A stretch of 5,978 nucleotides of DNA from Dethiosulfatibacter sp. (GCA_030591825.1 JAUVAG010000088.1:1-5978); one strand, 5' to 3'. Counted from the stretch's first letter, positions 1 through 5,900 are shown. Translations and numbers: made by a program. The notes: generated by a model not told the origin, from the sequence alone.

Positions 1-1215
1 ATACTGATAGGGGATCCAATGTCCTATAGCATGCTTTATTCATATGACGAGCAGTTTTCAAAGCTCTTCAAAATCAGGGCTGATTTTGATGTTGAAATGG
101 TAAGATCCTCTGCAAATGTGGAAAAAATGACTAAGTTCATAGCTTCCCACTGTGAAAAGGAAGATCTTAAGCACTTTGAAAGGGATGCAGTCTGCAAGGT
201 TGTAGAATACAGTTCAAAGATTGCAGACAATCAGGAGAAGCTTTCATCAAGATTCAACAAGGTTGTTGAAATTATTTACGAAGCTGATTCATGGGCCTGT
301 CTGGAAGAAAGCAATCTTGTATATAAAAAGCATGTTGAAAAGGCTATACAGCAGAAGATAAACAGGAACAACATGTATGAGGATAAAGTTTTAGAGCTAT
401 TTGACGAGGGAACCTATATACTTGATGTTGAAGGGGAAAAGGTTGGAGAAATAAATGGACTTGCAGTAGTTGGAGCTGGTGAATATTCCTTCGGAAAGCC
501 TTCTAAGATAACAGTATCCACCTATAGGGGAAAAGCCGGTCTTATAAATATTGAACGGGAAGCAAGGACAAGCGGAAAGATACACGACAAGGGTGTAATG
601 ATAATAAACGGATTCATGGGATACAAGTATGCACAGACTAGACCACTTGCGCTTTCAGCCAGCATAGTATTTGAGCAGCTTTACTCGGGAATTGACGGAG
701 ACAGTGCTTCAAGTACGGAATTATATGCAATAATGTCAAGTCTTTCCGGTGCTCCAATCAAGCAGGGAATAGCCGTAACGGGTTCGGTAAATCAAAGAGG
801 ACAGATACAGCCAATAGGAGGAGTTAACCAGAAGATAGAGGGTTACTTCAAGGTTTGCAAGATAAAGGGGCTGACTGGAGAGCAGGGTGTAATCATACCT
901 CACCAGAATGTGAAGAACCTTATGCTTAACGACGAGGTGACGGAAGCTGTCAAGAATGGAAAATTCCATATCTATCCTGTTAAACTGATTGACGATGGAA
1001 TTGAAATACTCACTGGAGTTCCTGCAGGATCTCTGGATGAAAATGGATGTTATGAAGAGAATACAATCCATTGCCTTGTGGATCAGAAGCTTCAGCAGTA
1101 TCTTAAGCCTTTGGACTTCGACAAGAAAGACGATGATGAACACGAAGATGTAAAAAACAAAAAAAATCCAAGATCAAAGCAAAGGATGTTAAAGAAGAAA
1201 AAGAAGATGATGTAA
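1..1215 (+). CDS. Lon-like ATP-dependent protease, C-terminal part (5' end outside window)
   Basis: This is the C-terminal part of a AAA+ serine protease of the LonB/Lon-like group, which unfolds and degrades proteins in the cytoplasm using ATP. The reading frame is open from base 1 (ILIGDP precedes the first ATG at 19), and that stretch looks like the end of the AAA+ core and the lid helices. The ATG at 19 is therefore internal and the Walker motifs lie off the left edge. Numbering from that Met, residues about 120-335 form the Lon peptidase domain. The catalytic serine is S229 in GDSAS (codon 703-705) and the catalytic lysine is K272 in GGVNQKIEGY (codon 832-834), giving the Ser-Lys dyad of the family. 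The family's usual end (GIEILTGVPAG and the following LVDQKL helix) is complete by about residue 366. After it comes a charged lysine-rich tail of about 30 residues crossing an A8 tract, where a frame change may occur. The next gene starts 1 base after the TAA. Confidence 0.93.
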   Translation: MLIGDPMSYSMLYSYDEQFSKLFKIRADFDVEMVRSSANVEKMTKFIASHCEKEDLKHFERDAVCKVVEYSSKIADNQEKLSSRFNKVVEIIYEADSWACLEESNLVYKKHVEKAIQQKINRNNMYEDKVLELFDEGTYILDVEGEKVGEINGLAVVGAGEYSFGKPSKITVSTYRGKAGLINIEREARTSGKIHDKGVMIINGFMGYKYAQTRPLALSASIVFEQLYSGIDGDSASSTELYAIMSSLSGAPIKQGIAVTGSVNQRGQIQPIGGVNQKIEGYFKVCKIKGLTGEQGVIIPHQNVKNLMLNDEVTEAVKNGKFHIYPVKLIDDGIEILTGVPAGSLDENGCYEENTIHCLVDQKLQQYLKPLDFDKKDDDEHEDVKNKKNPRSKQRMLKKKKKMM

Positions 1216-1216
1216 A

Positions 1217-1420
1217 ATGAAAAAGGAATTCACATGTAAGGGTTGTAAAAACAAATGCAAGGTGAAGTTCGAAGCAAAGGATGGTGTAATAATCTCCATT
1301 AAGGGCAACAAGTGTAAAAAGGGAGAAAAAAACGCTATCAAAAAAATCAAAAAAAAGAAAAAGAGTAAGAATAAAGACAAGAAAAAGAATAAGGATAAAG
1401 AAAAAGATAAGAAAAAATAG
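1217..1420 (+). CDS. Small cysteine-motif protein (resembles N-terminus of DUF1667) with poly-lysine tail
   Basis: This 67-residue protein has two parts. Residues 1-41 carry four cysteines, C7, C10, C14 and C33, in the layout CxxCxxxC then about 18 residues to GNxCKKGEKNA. This pattern resembles the start of DUF1667 proteins (CxxCPxGC ... GNxCxRGxxYA), which probably hold a metal or Fe-S cluster, but those are about 120 residues long and lack this tail. Residues 42-67 are almost only K, N, D and E, with 18 lysines in 26 residues; 31 of all 67 residues are lysine. No signal peptide or membrane segment is visible. The start lies 1 base after the protease stop, or overlaps it as ATGA if the protease is read in the shifted frame. 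No good Shine-Dalgarno sequence precedes it, so translational coupling is likely. Its function is unknown. The tail could bind nucleic acid or another polyanion, or act as a degradation tag for the adjacent protease; both are inference. Confidence 0.68.
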   Translation: MKKEFTCKGCKNKCKVKFEAKDGVIISIKGNKCKKGEKNAIKKIKKKKKSKNKDKKKNKDKEKDKKK

Positions 1421-1444
1421 AGAAATATTAATTTTCATGAGTAT

Positions 1445-1490
1445 AAAAAATATGGATATCAGCTCCCTATGCTGAAATCCATATTTTTTT
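1445..1490. terminator. Bidirectional intrinsic terminator between convergent genes
   Basis: The left arm 1445-1463 (AAAAAATATGGATATCAGC) pairs with the right arm 1471-1489 (GCTGAAATCCATATTTTTT) with one mismatch and a 7-base loop (TCCCTAT). The arms begin with an A run and end with a T run, so the hairpin works as a terminator on either strand. It lies 25 bases after the stop of the small cysteine protein on the + strand and 27 bases past the stop of the HAD gene on the - strand. Confidence 0.9.
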
Positions 1491-1516
1491 AGTTTAAATA
1501 TTTTTAAACTTTTGTG

Positions 1517-2179
1517 TTATATGATTTTCCATCCTTCATTTTCAGCTATTTTCCTGAGTCCTGGATCAGGGGTTACTGCCACAGGATTTCCAGTAAGCTT
1601 AAGTATGAATTCATCATAATAGCTATCGGCAAAGGCTTTGCTGTTATCGTAATCTACTTCTTCATTTTCATATTCCTTTAAAACTGCATTTTTCTTTTCA
1701 ATTCCGTTTATAATGTGAAAGCCCTTGTCGAAATCCATCCTGTTATTTTTAAAGGGCAGTTTTGTCCCTATTATCTTGTTAAAGCCCAGGTTCTTCATTG
1801 CAGCGTCTAGCATTGGCTGAAAGCTTCCAGATACCAGTACAAGCTCATATCCTTCTTTCTTTGCTTTTTCAATTTCATTTAGTATGTCATTGTTGAAATG
1901 ATTATCTATTCCATCACAAGCTTTTTCGAAAAAATCTATGACTTCTTCTTCAGACATGTTGCTGAAGAGTTTAAGAAAATCAACTGTAGCTTTGTCTCTG
2001 AATTTTTTCTTTGAAAGGATTCCTATCTTATTCAGGAAATAATCTTTAAGTATTATCCCTTTCACCTTTGAAACTGATTTTTTTGGATAAGAAAGACTCA
2101 TCCACTTATCAAAAAGATATGGGACAGTTAGTTCTGTAAACAAGGTTCCGTCAAAGTCGAATATTGCTAGTTTTTTCAT
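1517..2179 (-). CDS. HAD-superfamily subfamily IB phosphatase (SerB-like fold)
   Basis: This 220-residue cytoplasmic hydrolase is of the haloacid dehalogenase superfamily, predicted to remove phosphate from a small phosphomonoester through an aspartyl-phosphate intermediate. All four family motifs are present. Motif I is DFDGT with nucleophile D8 and acid/base D10. Motif II is LVSGS with S117. Motif III is a lysine in GIEKKNAV (K162 or K163). Motif IV is ADSYYDE with D185 and D189, which bind Mg2+. A helical C1-type cap fills residues about 15-105, as in subfamily IB (phosphoserine phosphatase and relatives). The length is normal and nothing is broken. The start is supported by AGGAG (reading on the - strand, 2186-2190) 6 bases before ATG. 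The gene is monocistronic, with its own extended -10 promoter upstream and the shared hairpin terminator downstream. It diverges from the thiamine operon. A role on thiamine phosphate esters is possible by position only; the substrate cannot be read from the sequence. Confidence 0.88.
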   Translation of the reverse strand: MKKLAIFDFDGTLFTELTVPYLFDKWMSLSYPKKSVSKVKGIILKDYFLNKIGILSKKKFRDKATVDFLKLFSNMSEEEVIDFFEKACDGIDNHFNNDILNEIEKAKKEGYELVLVSGSFQPMLDAAMKNLGFNKIIGTKLPFKNNRMDFDKGFHIINGIEKKNAVLKEYENEEVDYDNSKAFADSYYDEFILKLTGNPVAVTPDPGLRKIAENEGWKII

Positions 2180-2282
2180 ATGTTTCTCCTGTATATTGAT
2201 TGTTTATATGTTTTTTGAAATTGCTGATTTTTGAATTCATCTAATATCTTTCATCTCGTCTCCCAATATGCTTGGTTATTTG

Positions 2283-2291
2283 ATTATATCA
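2283..2291 (-). promoter_or_regulatory. Extended -10 promoter for the HAD phosphatase gene
   Basis: Reading on the - strand, this is TGATATAAT, a perfect extended -10 element (TGnTATAAT). No good -35 hexamer is seen at the usual distance, which is common for extended -10 promoters. Transcription would start around 2276 and leave a leader of roughly 95 bases before the ATG at 2179. I see no coding sequence in that leader. Confidence 0.6.
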
Positions 2292-2352
2292 AATTGAATA
2301 CCCATATGCTACTGCAATTTGAAATTCGGATTTTATCTATTGATAAAAAAAC

Positions 2353-2383
2353 AATATCAATTGAACGGAATCCCCTTGATATT
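2353..2383. repeat. 8-bp inverted repeat overlapping the thiamine operon -35 box
   Basis: AATATCAA (2353-2360) and TTGATATT (2376-2383) are perfect inverted copies separated by 15 bases. The right half contains the -35 hexamer of the putative thiamine operon promoter. This could be an operator for a dimeric regulator, or it could be chance in AT-rich DNA. Confidence 0.3.
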
Positions 2384-2404
2384 TACATGAATCTATGTTA
2401 ATGT
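2376..2404 (+). promoter_or_regulatory. Putative sigma-A promoter of the thiW-thiC operon
   Basis: The -35 box TTGATA (2376-2381, five of six consensus bases) is followed after 17 bases by TAATGT (2399-2404), a weak -10 that keeps the first TA and last T. A TG one base upstream (2396-2397) makes it an extended -10. Transcription would start near 2411, just before the riboswitch aptamer, which is the expected placement. Confidence 0.55.
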
Positions 2405-2420
2405 ATAAAAAACTAAATAA

Positions 2421-2510
2421 TTTATGGGGAGCTGATTATGTCGGCTGAGATAGAAAACTCGATTTTACTGACCCTTGAACCTGATCCGGATAATGCCGGC
2501 GTAGGAATAT
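2421..2510 (+). ncRNA. TPP riboswitch aptamer (THI box)
   Basis: This binds thiamine pyrophosphate and switches off thiamine genes when it is plentiful. The conserved core is plain: GGGGAGC (2426-2432), CTGAGAT (2445-2451), ACCCTTGAACCTGATC (2471-2486), then the stem CCGG/CCGG (2486-2489 with 2496-2499) around ATAATG, and GCGTAGGAA (2499-2507). The short arm GCTG/CGGC (2431-2434 with 2442-2445) and an optional hairpin (2452-2469) fill the variable positions. The 3' core reads GTAGGAA, one G shorter than the usual GTAGGGAA. The outer P1 helix looks weak by eye. The aptamer lies upstream of thiW and thiC, both thiamine-precursor genes, which confirms the assignment. Confidence 0.95.
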
Positions 2511-2514
2511 TGAT

Positions 2515-2543
2515 AACATATTTGCCTGCAGATATGTTTTTTT
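2515..2543 (+). terminator. Proximal hairpin with U tract after the TPP aptamer
   Basis: AACATATTTG (2515-2524) pairs with CAGATATGTT (2529-2538, one G-U) around a 4-base loop. The last two T of the stem begin an uninterrupted run of seven T (2537-2543). It has the shape of an intrinsic terminator but a mostly A-U stem, so its strength is uncertain. It stands directly after the aptamer and before a second, stronger terminator at 2590-2624. It may be an early terminator, a pause site, or a folding aid. Confidence 0.5.
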
Positions 2544-2552
2544 ATTGCCTTA

Positions 2553-2575
2553 AATCAAAAGAGAAGTCTTTGATT
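2553..2575 (+). other. Middle hairpin in the riboswitch expression platform
   Basis: AATCAAA (2553-2559) and TTTGATT (2569-2575) are perfect inverted copies with a 9-base loop. There is no U tract. It lies between the two terminator-like hairpins; any role in the switch is inference. Confidence 0.35.
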
Positions 2576-2589
2576 ATATACAGATTCAG

Positions 2590-2624
2590 CCTCCCATAAA
2601 TTATAGAAAATGGGAGGTTTTTTT
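2590..2624 (+). terminator. Riboswitch-controlled terminator that also contains the thiW ribosome binding site
   Basis: CCTCCCAT (2590-2597) pairs perfectly with ATGGGAGG (2610-2617), followed by seven T (2618-2624). Two more pairs (A2588-T2619 and a G-T) can extend the stem. The right arm GGGAGG (2612-2617) is at the same time a strong Shine-Dalgarno sequence 7 bases before the thiW ATG at 2625. The left arm CTCCCATAAA (2591-2600) is complementary to TTTATGGGGAG (2421-2431) in the aptamer with one bulged G. Pairing of those two would stop the terminator from forming and free the ribosome site, giving the ON state. Confidence 0.88.
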
Positions 2625-3116
2625 ATGAAAAAAATGGTTTTGGCTGCAATGCTTGCAGCAATTGGAGTGTTAACATCGCATTTGATTTACATACCTGTTG
2701 GGGTGGCAAAATGCTTTCCGATGCAGCATGCTGTAAATGTAATTGCGGCAGTATTTTTGGGACCCTGGTATGCGGTGGCTACTGCCTTTGTGATTTCTCT
2801 GATGAGAAACATTATGGGGGTAGGTTCAATCCTCGCTTTTCCTGGAAGTATGATAGGTGCTTTCATAGCTGGAGTTGCATACATGAAGATAAGAAAGATT
2901 GAAGTTGCTGTAATTGGAGAGGTAATAGGAACAGGATTTATTGGCGGTATGGCGGCAGTTCCAATGGCAAATGTTTTTCTTGGAACTTCAAAGGCTGCCT
3001 TTGCACTGATTATTCCTTTTGTGGTTAGCTCCATGGGTGGAGCTGTCATATCTTATGTATTGTTGAAGACAAGCGCAATGGATAAGCTCAAGGACAGATA
3101 TGAAGCACACAACTAG
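2625..3116 (+). CDS. thiW: ThiW, ECF transporter S component, predicted thiazole (HET) uptake
   Basis: This 163-residue integral membrane protein is predicted to bind the thiamine precursor hydroxyethylthiazole and, with a shared ECF ATPase/T module, carry it into the cell. Sequence marks of the ThiW family are IPVGVAKCFPMQHAVNVI (residues 23-40), FLGPWYAV (44-51), SLMRN (58-62), LAFPGS (70-75) and GEVIGTGFIGG (98-108). About five to six hydrophobic segments are visible (roughly 4-20, 35-65 with a break, 68-86, 93-116, 123-148), ending in a short charged tail. I chose the ATG at 2625 because it lies 7 bases after GGGAGG. An in-frame ATG at 2610 falls inside the terminator stem and lacks its own ribosome site. 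The gene is the first of the TPP-riboswitch operon, so TPP should repress it. No ECF A or T genes are in the window, consistent with a group II system whose energising module is encoded elsewhere. Thiazole specificity is known for the family by prediction; I infer it here. Confidence 0.9.
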   Translation: MKKMVLAAMLAAIGVLTSHLIYIPVGVAKCFPMQHAVNVIAAVFLGPWYAVATAFVISLMRNIMGVGSILAFPGSMIGAFIAGVAYMKIRKIEVAVIGEVIGTGFIGGMAAVPMANVFLGTSKAAFALIIPFVVSSMGGAVISYVLLKTSAMDKLKDRYEAHN

Positions 3117-3163
3117 GATAAGCATAGACAACAAAGCTAGTACAGACAATCGAGATAGTAACG

Positions 3164-3179
3164 TATTTCCCGGGAAATA
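3164..3179. repeat. 16-bp perfect palindrome between thiW and thiC
   Basis: TATTTCCCGGGAAATA is self-complementary over its whole length. It stands out in an AT-rich spacer because of the central CCCGGG. With no loop it is more like a two-fold protein binding site than an RNA hairpin, and no T run follows, so it is not a terminator. The rest of the 123-base spacer shows only the thiC ribosome site AGAGGA (3228-3233). Confidence 0.45.
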
Positions 3180-3239
3180 AAGATGGATTATTGATAATTA
3201 AGGATAAATAACAAAAATAAATTTAAAAGAGGAATCGAT

Positions 3240-4544
3240 ATGAATTATACTACACAAATGGATGCAGCAAGGAAAAATATAATAACAGAAGAAATGAAGA
3301 TAGTTGCAATTAAGGAAAATATGGATGTAGAAAAACTTAGAGCTCTTATAGCAGAAGGAAAGGTTGTAATTCCATGTAACAAGAATCACAAGAATATCAG
3401 TCCTGAAGGAGTAGGAGAAGGACTAAGAACTAAGATTAATGTAAATCTTGGAATATCAAAGGATGCCTATGACCTTGATATGGAAATGGAAAAGGTGAAA
3501 AAGGCTGTTGAAATGAAAGCCGAGGCTATAATGGATTTGTCTAACTATGGAAAGACAGAAGAGTTTAGAAAAGCATTGGTTGAATATTCCCCTGTAATGA
3601 TAGGTACAGTGCCAATCTATGATGCAATAGGATTTTACGAGAAGGAACTTAAAGATATCGAGGCGCAGGAATTTCTTGATATAGTTAGGAAACACGGAGA
3701 GGATGGGGTTGATTTTGTTACTATACATGCAGGAATGAACAGGGCGACATCTGAAGTTTTCGTTAAAAATCCAAGGCTTATGAACATAGTGTCAAGGGGA
3801 GGATCTCTTCTTTTCGCATGGATGAGACTGAATAATAAAGAAAACCCATTTTTTGAATATTTCGATGAACTTCTTGATATATGTGCAGAATTTGATATAA
3901 CACTAAGCCTTGGAGATGCTTGCAGACCGGGAGCAATAGCTGATAGTACCGATGCAAGCCAAATTCACGAACTTATGGTACTTGGAGAACTTACAAGGAA
4001 AGCTTGGGCTAAAAATGTACAAGTTATAATCGAAGGACCTGGCCATATGGCAATAGATGAAATAGAGGCAAATGTGAAACTTCAGAAAAAGCTTTGTCAT
4101 GGAGCACCTTTCTATGTTCTTGGACCACTCGTTACAGACATAGCGCCAGGATATGACCATATTACTGGAGCAATAGGTGGAGCCATTGCTGCAAATGCAG
4201 GAGCTGATTTTCTATGCTACGTAACCCCTGCAGAGCATTTGAGACTTCCAACGCTAGATGATATGAAAGAAGGAATAGTTGCATCAAAGATTGCAGCTCA
4301 TGCTGGAGATATTGGAAAGAAACTTCCAGGATCTAGACAAATTGATAATGAAATGAGTAATGCTAGACAGAAGCTTGACTGGACAAGGATGTTTGAACTT
4401 GCAATAGATTCTGAAAAGCCAGCTGAATATAGAAAGGATACAAATCCGGAGGATGAAAAGACCTGCACAATGTGTGGCAAGATGTGTGCAGTAAGGACTC
4501 TTAACAAGGTTCTTGAAGGAGAAAATGTAAATATACTAAGATGA
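3240..4544 (+). CDS. thiC: Phosphomethylpyrimidine synthase ThiC (HMP-P synthase)
   Basis: This radical-SAM enzyme converts 5-aminoimidazole ribotide into HMP phosphate, the pyrimidine half of thiamine, in the cytoplasm. At 434 residues it is the short form found in clostridia and archaea, lacking the N-terminal domain of the roughly 630-residue enterobacterial enzyme. Family signatures visible are [10 protein letters not shown] (222-231), IIEGPGHM (263-270), [14 protein letters not shown] (295-308) and CYVTPAEHL (326-334). H269 and H333 correspond to the two family metal-site histidines. The C-terminal Fe-S cluster motif is C409, C412 and C416, in CTMCGKMC. The spacing is CX2CX3C, one residue shorter than the often quoted CX2CX4C; I recall this spacing in other short ThiC proteins. 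The start has AGAGGA 6 bases upstream. The gene lies 123 bases after thiW with no terminator between, so it belongs to the TPP-riboswitch operon. Together ThiW (thiazole uptake) and ThiC (pyrimidine synthesis) would supply both halves of thiamine. The joining enzymes are not in the window. Confidence 0.97.
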   Translation: MNYTTQMDAARKNIITEEMKIVAIKENMDVEKLRALIAEGKVVIPCNKNHKNISPEGVGEGLRTKINVNLGISKDAYDLDMEMEKVKKAVEMKAEAIMDLSNYGKTEEFRKALVEYSPVMIGTVPIYDAIGFYEKELKDIEAQEFLDIVRKHGEDGVDFVTIHAGMNRATSEVFVKNPRLMNIVSRGGSLLFAWMRLNNKENPFFEYFDELLDICAEFDITLSLGDACRPGAIADSTDASQIHELMVLGELTRKAWAKNVQVIIEGPGHMAIDEIEANVKLQKKLCHGAPFYVLGPLVTDIAPGYDHITGAIGGAIAANAGADFLCYVTPAEHLRLPTLDDMKEGIVASKIAAHAGDIGKKLPGSRQIDNEMSNARQKLDWTRMFELAIDSEKPAEYRKDTNPEDEKTCTMCGKMCAVRTLNKVLEGENVNILR

Positions 4545-4551
4545 TTTTTTC

Positions 4552-4579
4552 TTGAATTTATGGTATGATTTTGTATATC
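4552..4579 (+). promoter_or_regulatory. Possible promoter before the NTPase-methyltransferase gene
   Basis: Two overlapping options are seen in the 75-base gap after thiC: TTGAAT (4552-4557), a 16-base spacer and TATATC (4574-4579); or an extended -10 TGGTATGAT (4561-4569) without a clear -35. Either would let the last gene be transcribed apart from the riboswitch. In AT-rich DNA such matches occur often by chance. Confidence 0.3.
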
Positions 4580-4619
4580 AGTAAATTTCTGCGGCAAATA
4601 ATAAACGGGACGGTAAATC

Positions 4620-5900
4620 ATGAACAATTTATTTATATCCGGAGATATTGGAATAGGAAAATCATACCTTTTGAAATCTGTTCTGGAAGAAGTTTCAACC
4701 TCCATTGGAGGATTTATTACTGAAAAGTATTATATAGAAAAGGGACACAATGTAATTATGAAATCCTTAAACGATCTGTCCGCCATTGAAACAGTAGCCT
4801 ATGCAAAGGAGTCAAATGACATATTTAGGGCCAGGGTTAATGTGGAGGGATTTGATGTTTTTGGCAGTGAACAGATTGAGTATTCAATAAGAAATAGAAC
4901 AATTACAGTTATGGACGAGCTTGGAGTCATGGAAAGGAATTCTGAAGTTTTCAAGGAAAGTATCTGGAAGGCCCTTGACAGTGACAGTATTGTAGTTGGG
5001 ATAATAAAGAATAGAAAGAATGACTTTTTGAGAAAGATAAAGGACAGGGAGGATGCCAAGGTACTCTTCCTGACAGGAGAAAATGGATATCAGATTCAAG
5101 AGGAAATAAGGGAATGGCTGAGGAAGAGAAAGATAATCTTTAAAAGGAGCAGTTCCCATATCTGGAAGCAAAAAAAAATAGATATGTACGAAAGAGCTCT
5201 TGAGTACAAGGGTCATGACTATCCAGGGATATTTCTTAGGAAGATTTTAGATAATACTGAAAATATTAGTGAAAAGACATGGTTTGAAATAGGAAGTGGT
5301 TCGGGAGCATTTACATTGAAGCTTGCAGAAAGAAGCAAGGATATACATTGTCTTGACTCCTCGTACAATATGTTGCTCAACCTGTCGAGAAAATTTATGG
5401 ACATGGATATGAAAAACTTCAAGGCAGCCATAATGCCCTTTGAAGATTTTGAAAAGGGATTATACAACTATGTCCTTAGCTCCTTTAGCGGAAGCGCATT
5501 GAGCAAGGTTGAAAATCTTGAAAAATTCCTGGGTCTTGCTAAGGAAAAAGCCTTCATAATTTGCCCTCCTTTAAAGGGTCACTATAATTTCAAAGGGGAT
5601 GTACTTGAAAAGAGTCTTGGAAGAAAGGTTAAATCCTTTGGTAAGGGCTCGGGAGAAATTATAAAGTATCTTGATGAAAACAATATGAGTTATATATATG
5701 AAGAGATAGACTATAATTTTCCACAGGTATTTAATACCATCGAAGAATGTTTTGAGTTTTTCAGCAGGTACCACAGCATTGAAGAAAAAGAGGAAGACGC
5801 TTTGAGTGAATTCATCAGGGAGAGTCTAAGGGACGAAGGAAGAATCTATGTCTTTGATAATTTCAGAAGAGCGGGATTTTTTATTATAGATACGACATGA
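4620..5900 (+). CDS. Fusion protein: THEP1-like NTPase domain plus class I SAM-dependent methyltransferase
   Basis: This is a 426-residue, probably cytoplasmic, two-domain protein. Residues 1 to about 170 look like the THEP1/NTPCR-type nucleoside triphosphatase family (P-loop). Walker A is GDIGIGKS (8-15), the GGFITEK segment (30-36) matches the family's GGF(Y/F)TEE, and MDELGVME (98-105) matches the Walker B motif DEIGxMEL, followed by a serine and phenylalanine as in the family. Residues about 185-426 form a Rossmann methyltransferase. Motif I is FEIGSGSGAF (222-231), and acidic D246 at the end of strand 2 would hold the SAM ribose. The middle strand is YNYVLSSFSGSAL (282-294), then a strand ending CPP. 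No membrane segment is seen. The only plausible start is the ATG at 4620, because Walker A begins at residue 8; the ribosome site is weak (GGGACGG). The gene follows thiC by 75 bases on the same strand, so it may be in the riboswitch operon. Substrates of both domains are unknown, and a link to thiamine rests on position only. Confidence 0.82.
   Translation: MNNLFISGDIGIGKSYLLKSVLEEVSTSIGGFITEKYYIEKGHNVIMKSLNDLSAIETVAYAKESNDIFRARVNVEGFDVFGSEQIEYSIRNRTITVMDELGVMERNSEVFKESIWKALDSDSIVVGIIKNRKNDFLRKIKDREDAKVLFLTGENGYQIQEEIREWLRKRKIIFKRSSSHIWKQKKIDMYERALEYKGHDYPGIFLRKILDNTENISEKTWFEIGSGSGAFTLKLAERSKDIHCLDSSYNMLLNLSRKFMDMDMKNFKAAIMPFEDFEKGLYNYVLSSFSGSALSKVENLEKFLGLAKEKAFIICPPLKGHYNFKGDVLEKSLGRKVKSFGKGSGEIIKYLDENNMSYIYEEIDYNFPQVFNTIEECFEFFSRYHSIEEKEEDALSEFIRESLRDEGRIYVFDNFRRAGFFIIDTT

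Noticed and set aside
736..1143. Long minus-strand open frame opposite the Lon-like protease gene.
   Set aside because: It overlaps a clearly recognisable protease domain, has no family resemblance or ribosome site, and is a shadow of the purine-rich coding strand.
1438..1516. The long hairpin between convergent genes as a small RNA or mobile element end.
   Set aside because: A runs on one side and T runs on the other, plus its position between two stop codons, are fully explained by a bidirectional terminator.
2610..2624. Upstream ATG at 2610 as the start of thiW (adds MGGFF).
   Set aside because: It lies inside the terminator stem with no ribosome site of its own. The GGGAGG that follows it is correctly spaced for the ATG at 2625, where the ThiW family usually begins.
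3180..3230. Separate promoter for thiC (TTGATA near 3190).
   Set aside because: At a spacing of 17 bases the -10 would be AAAATA, a poor match, and the operon promoter with riboswitch already explains expression.
4510..4530. Ribosome-site-like AAGGAG followed by ATG at the 3' end of thiC.
   Set aside because: The ATG is followed at once by TAA, so no protein could start there.
4542..4560. T run (TTTTTT) right after the thiC stop as a terminator.
   Set aside because: I find no GC-containing stem just upstream that would pair, so it lacks the hairpin of an intrinsic terminator.
4298..4705. Minus-strand open frame spanning the end of thiC and the start of the NTPase gene.
   Set aside because: It covers conserved codons of two real genes on the other strand and shows no recognisable protein features.
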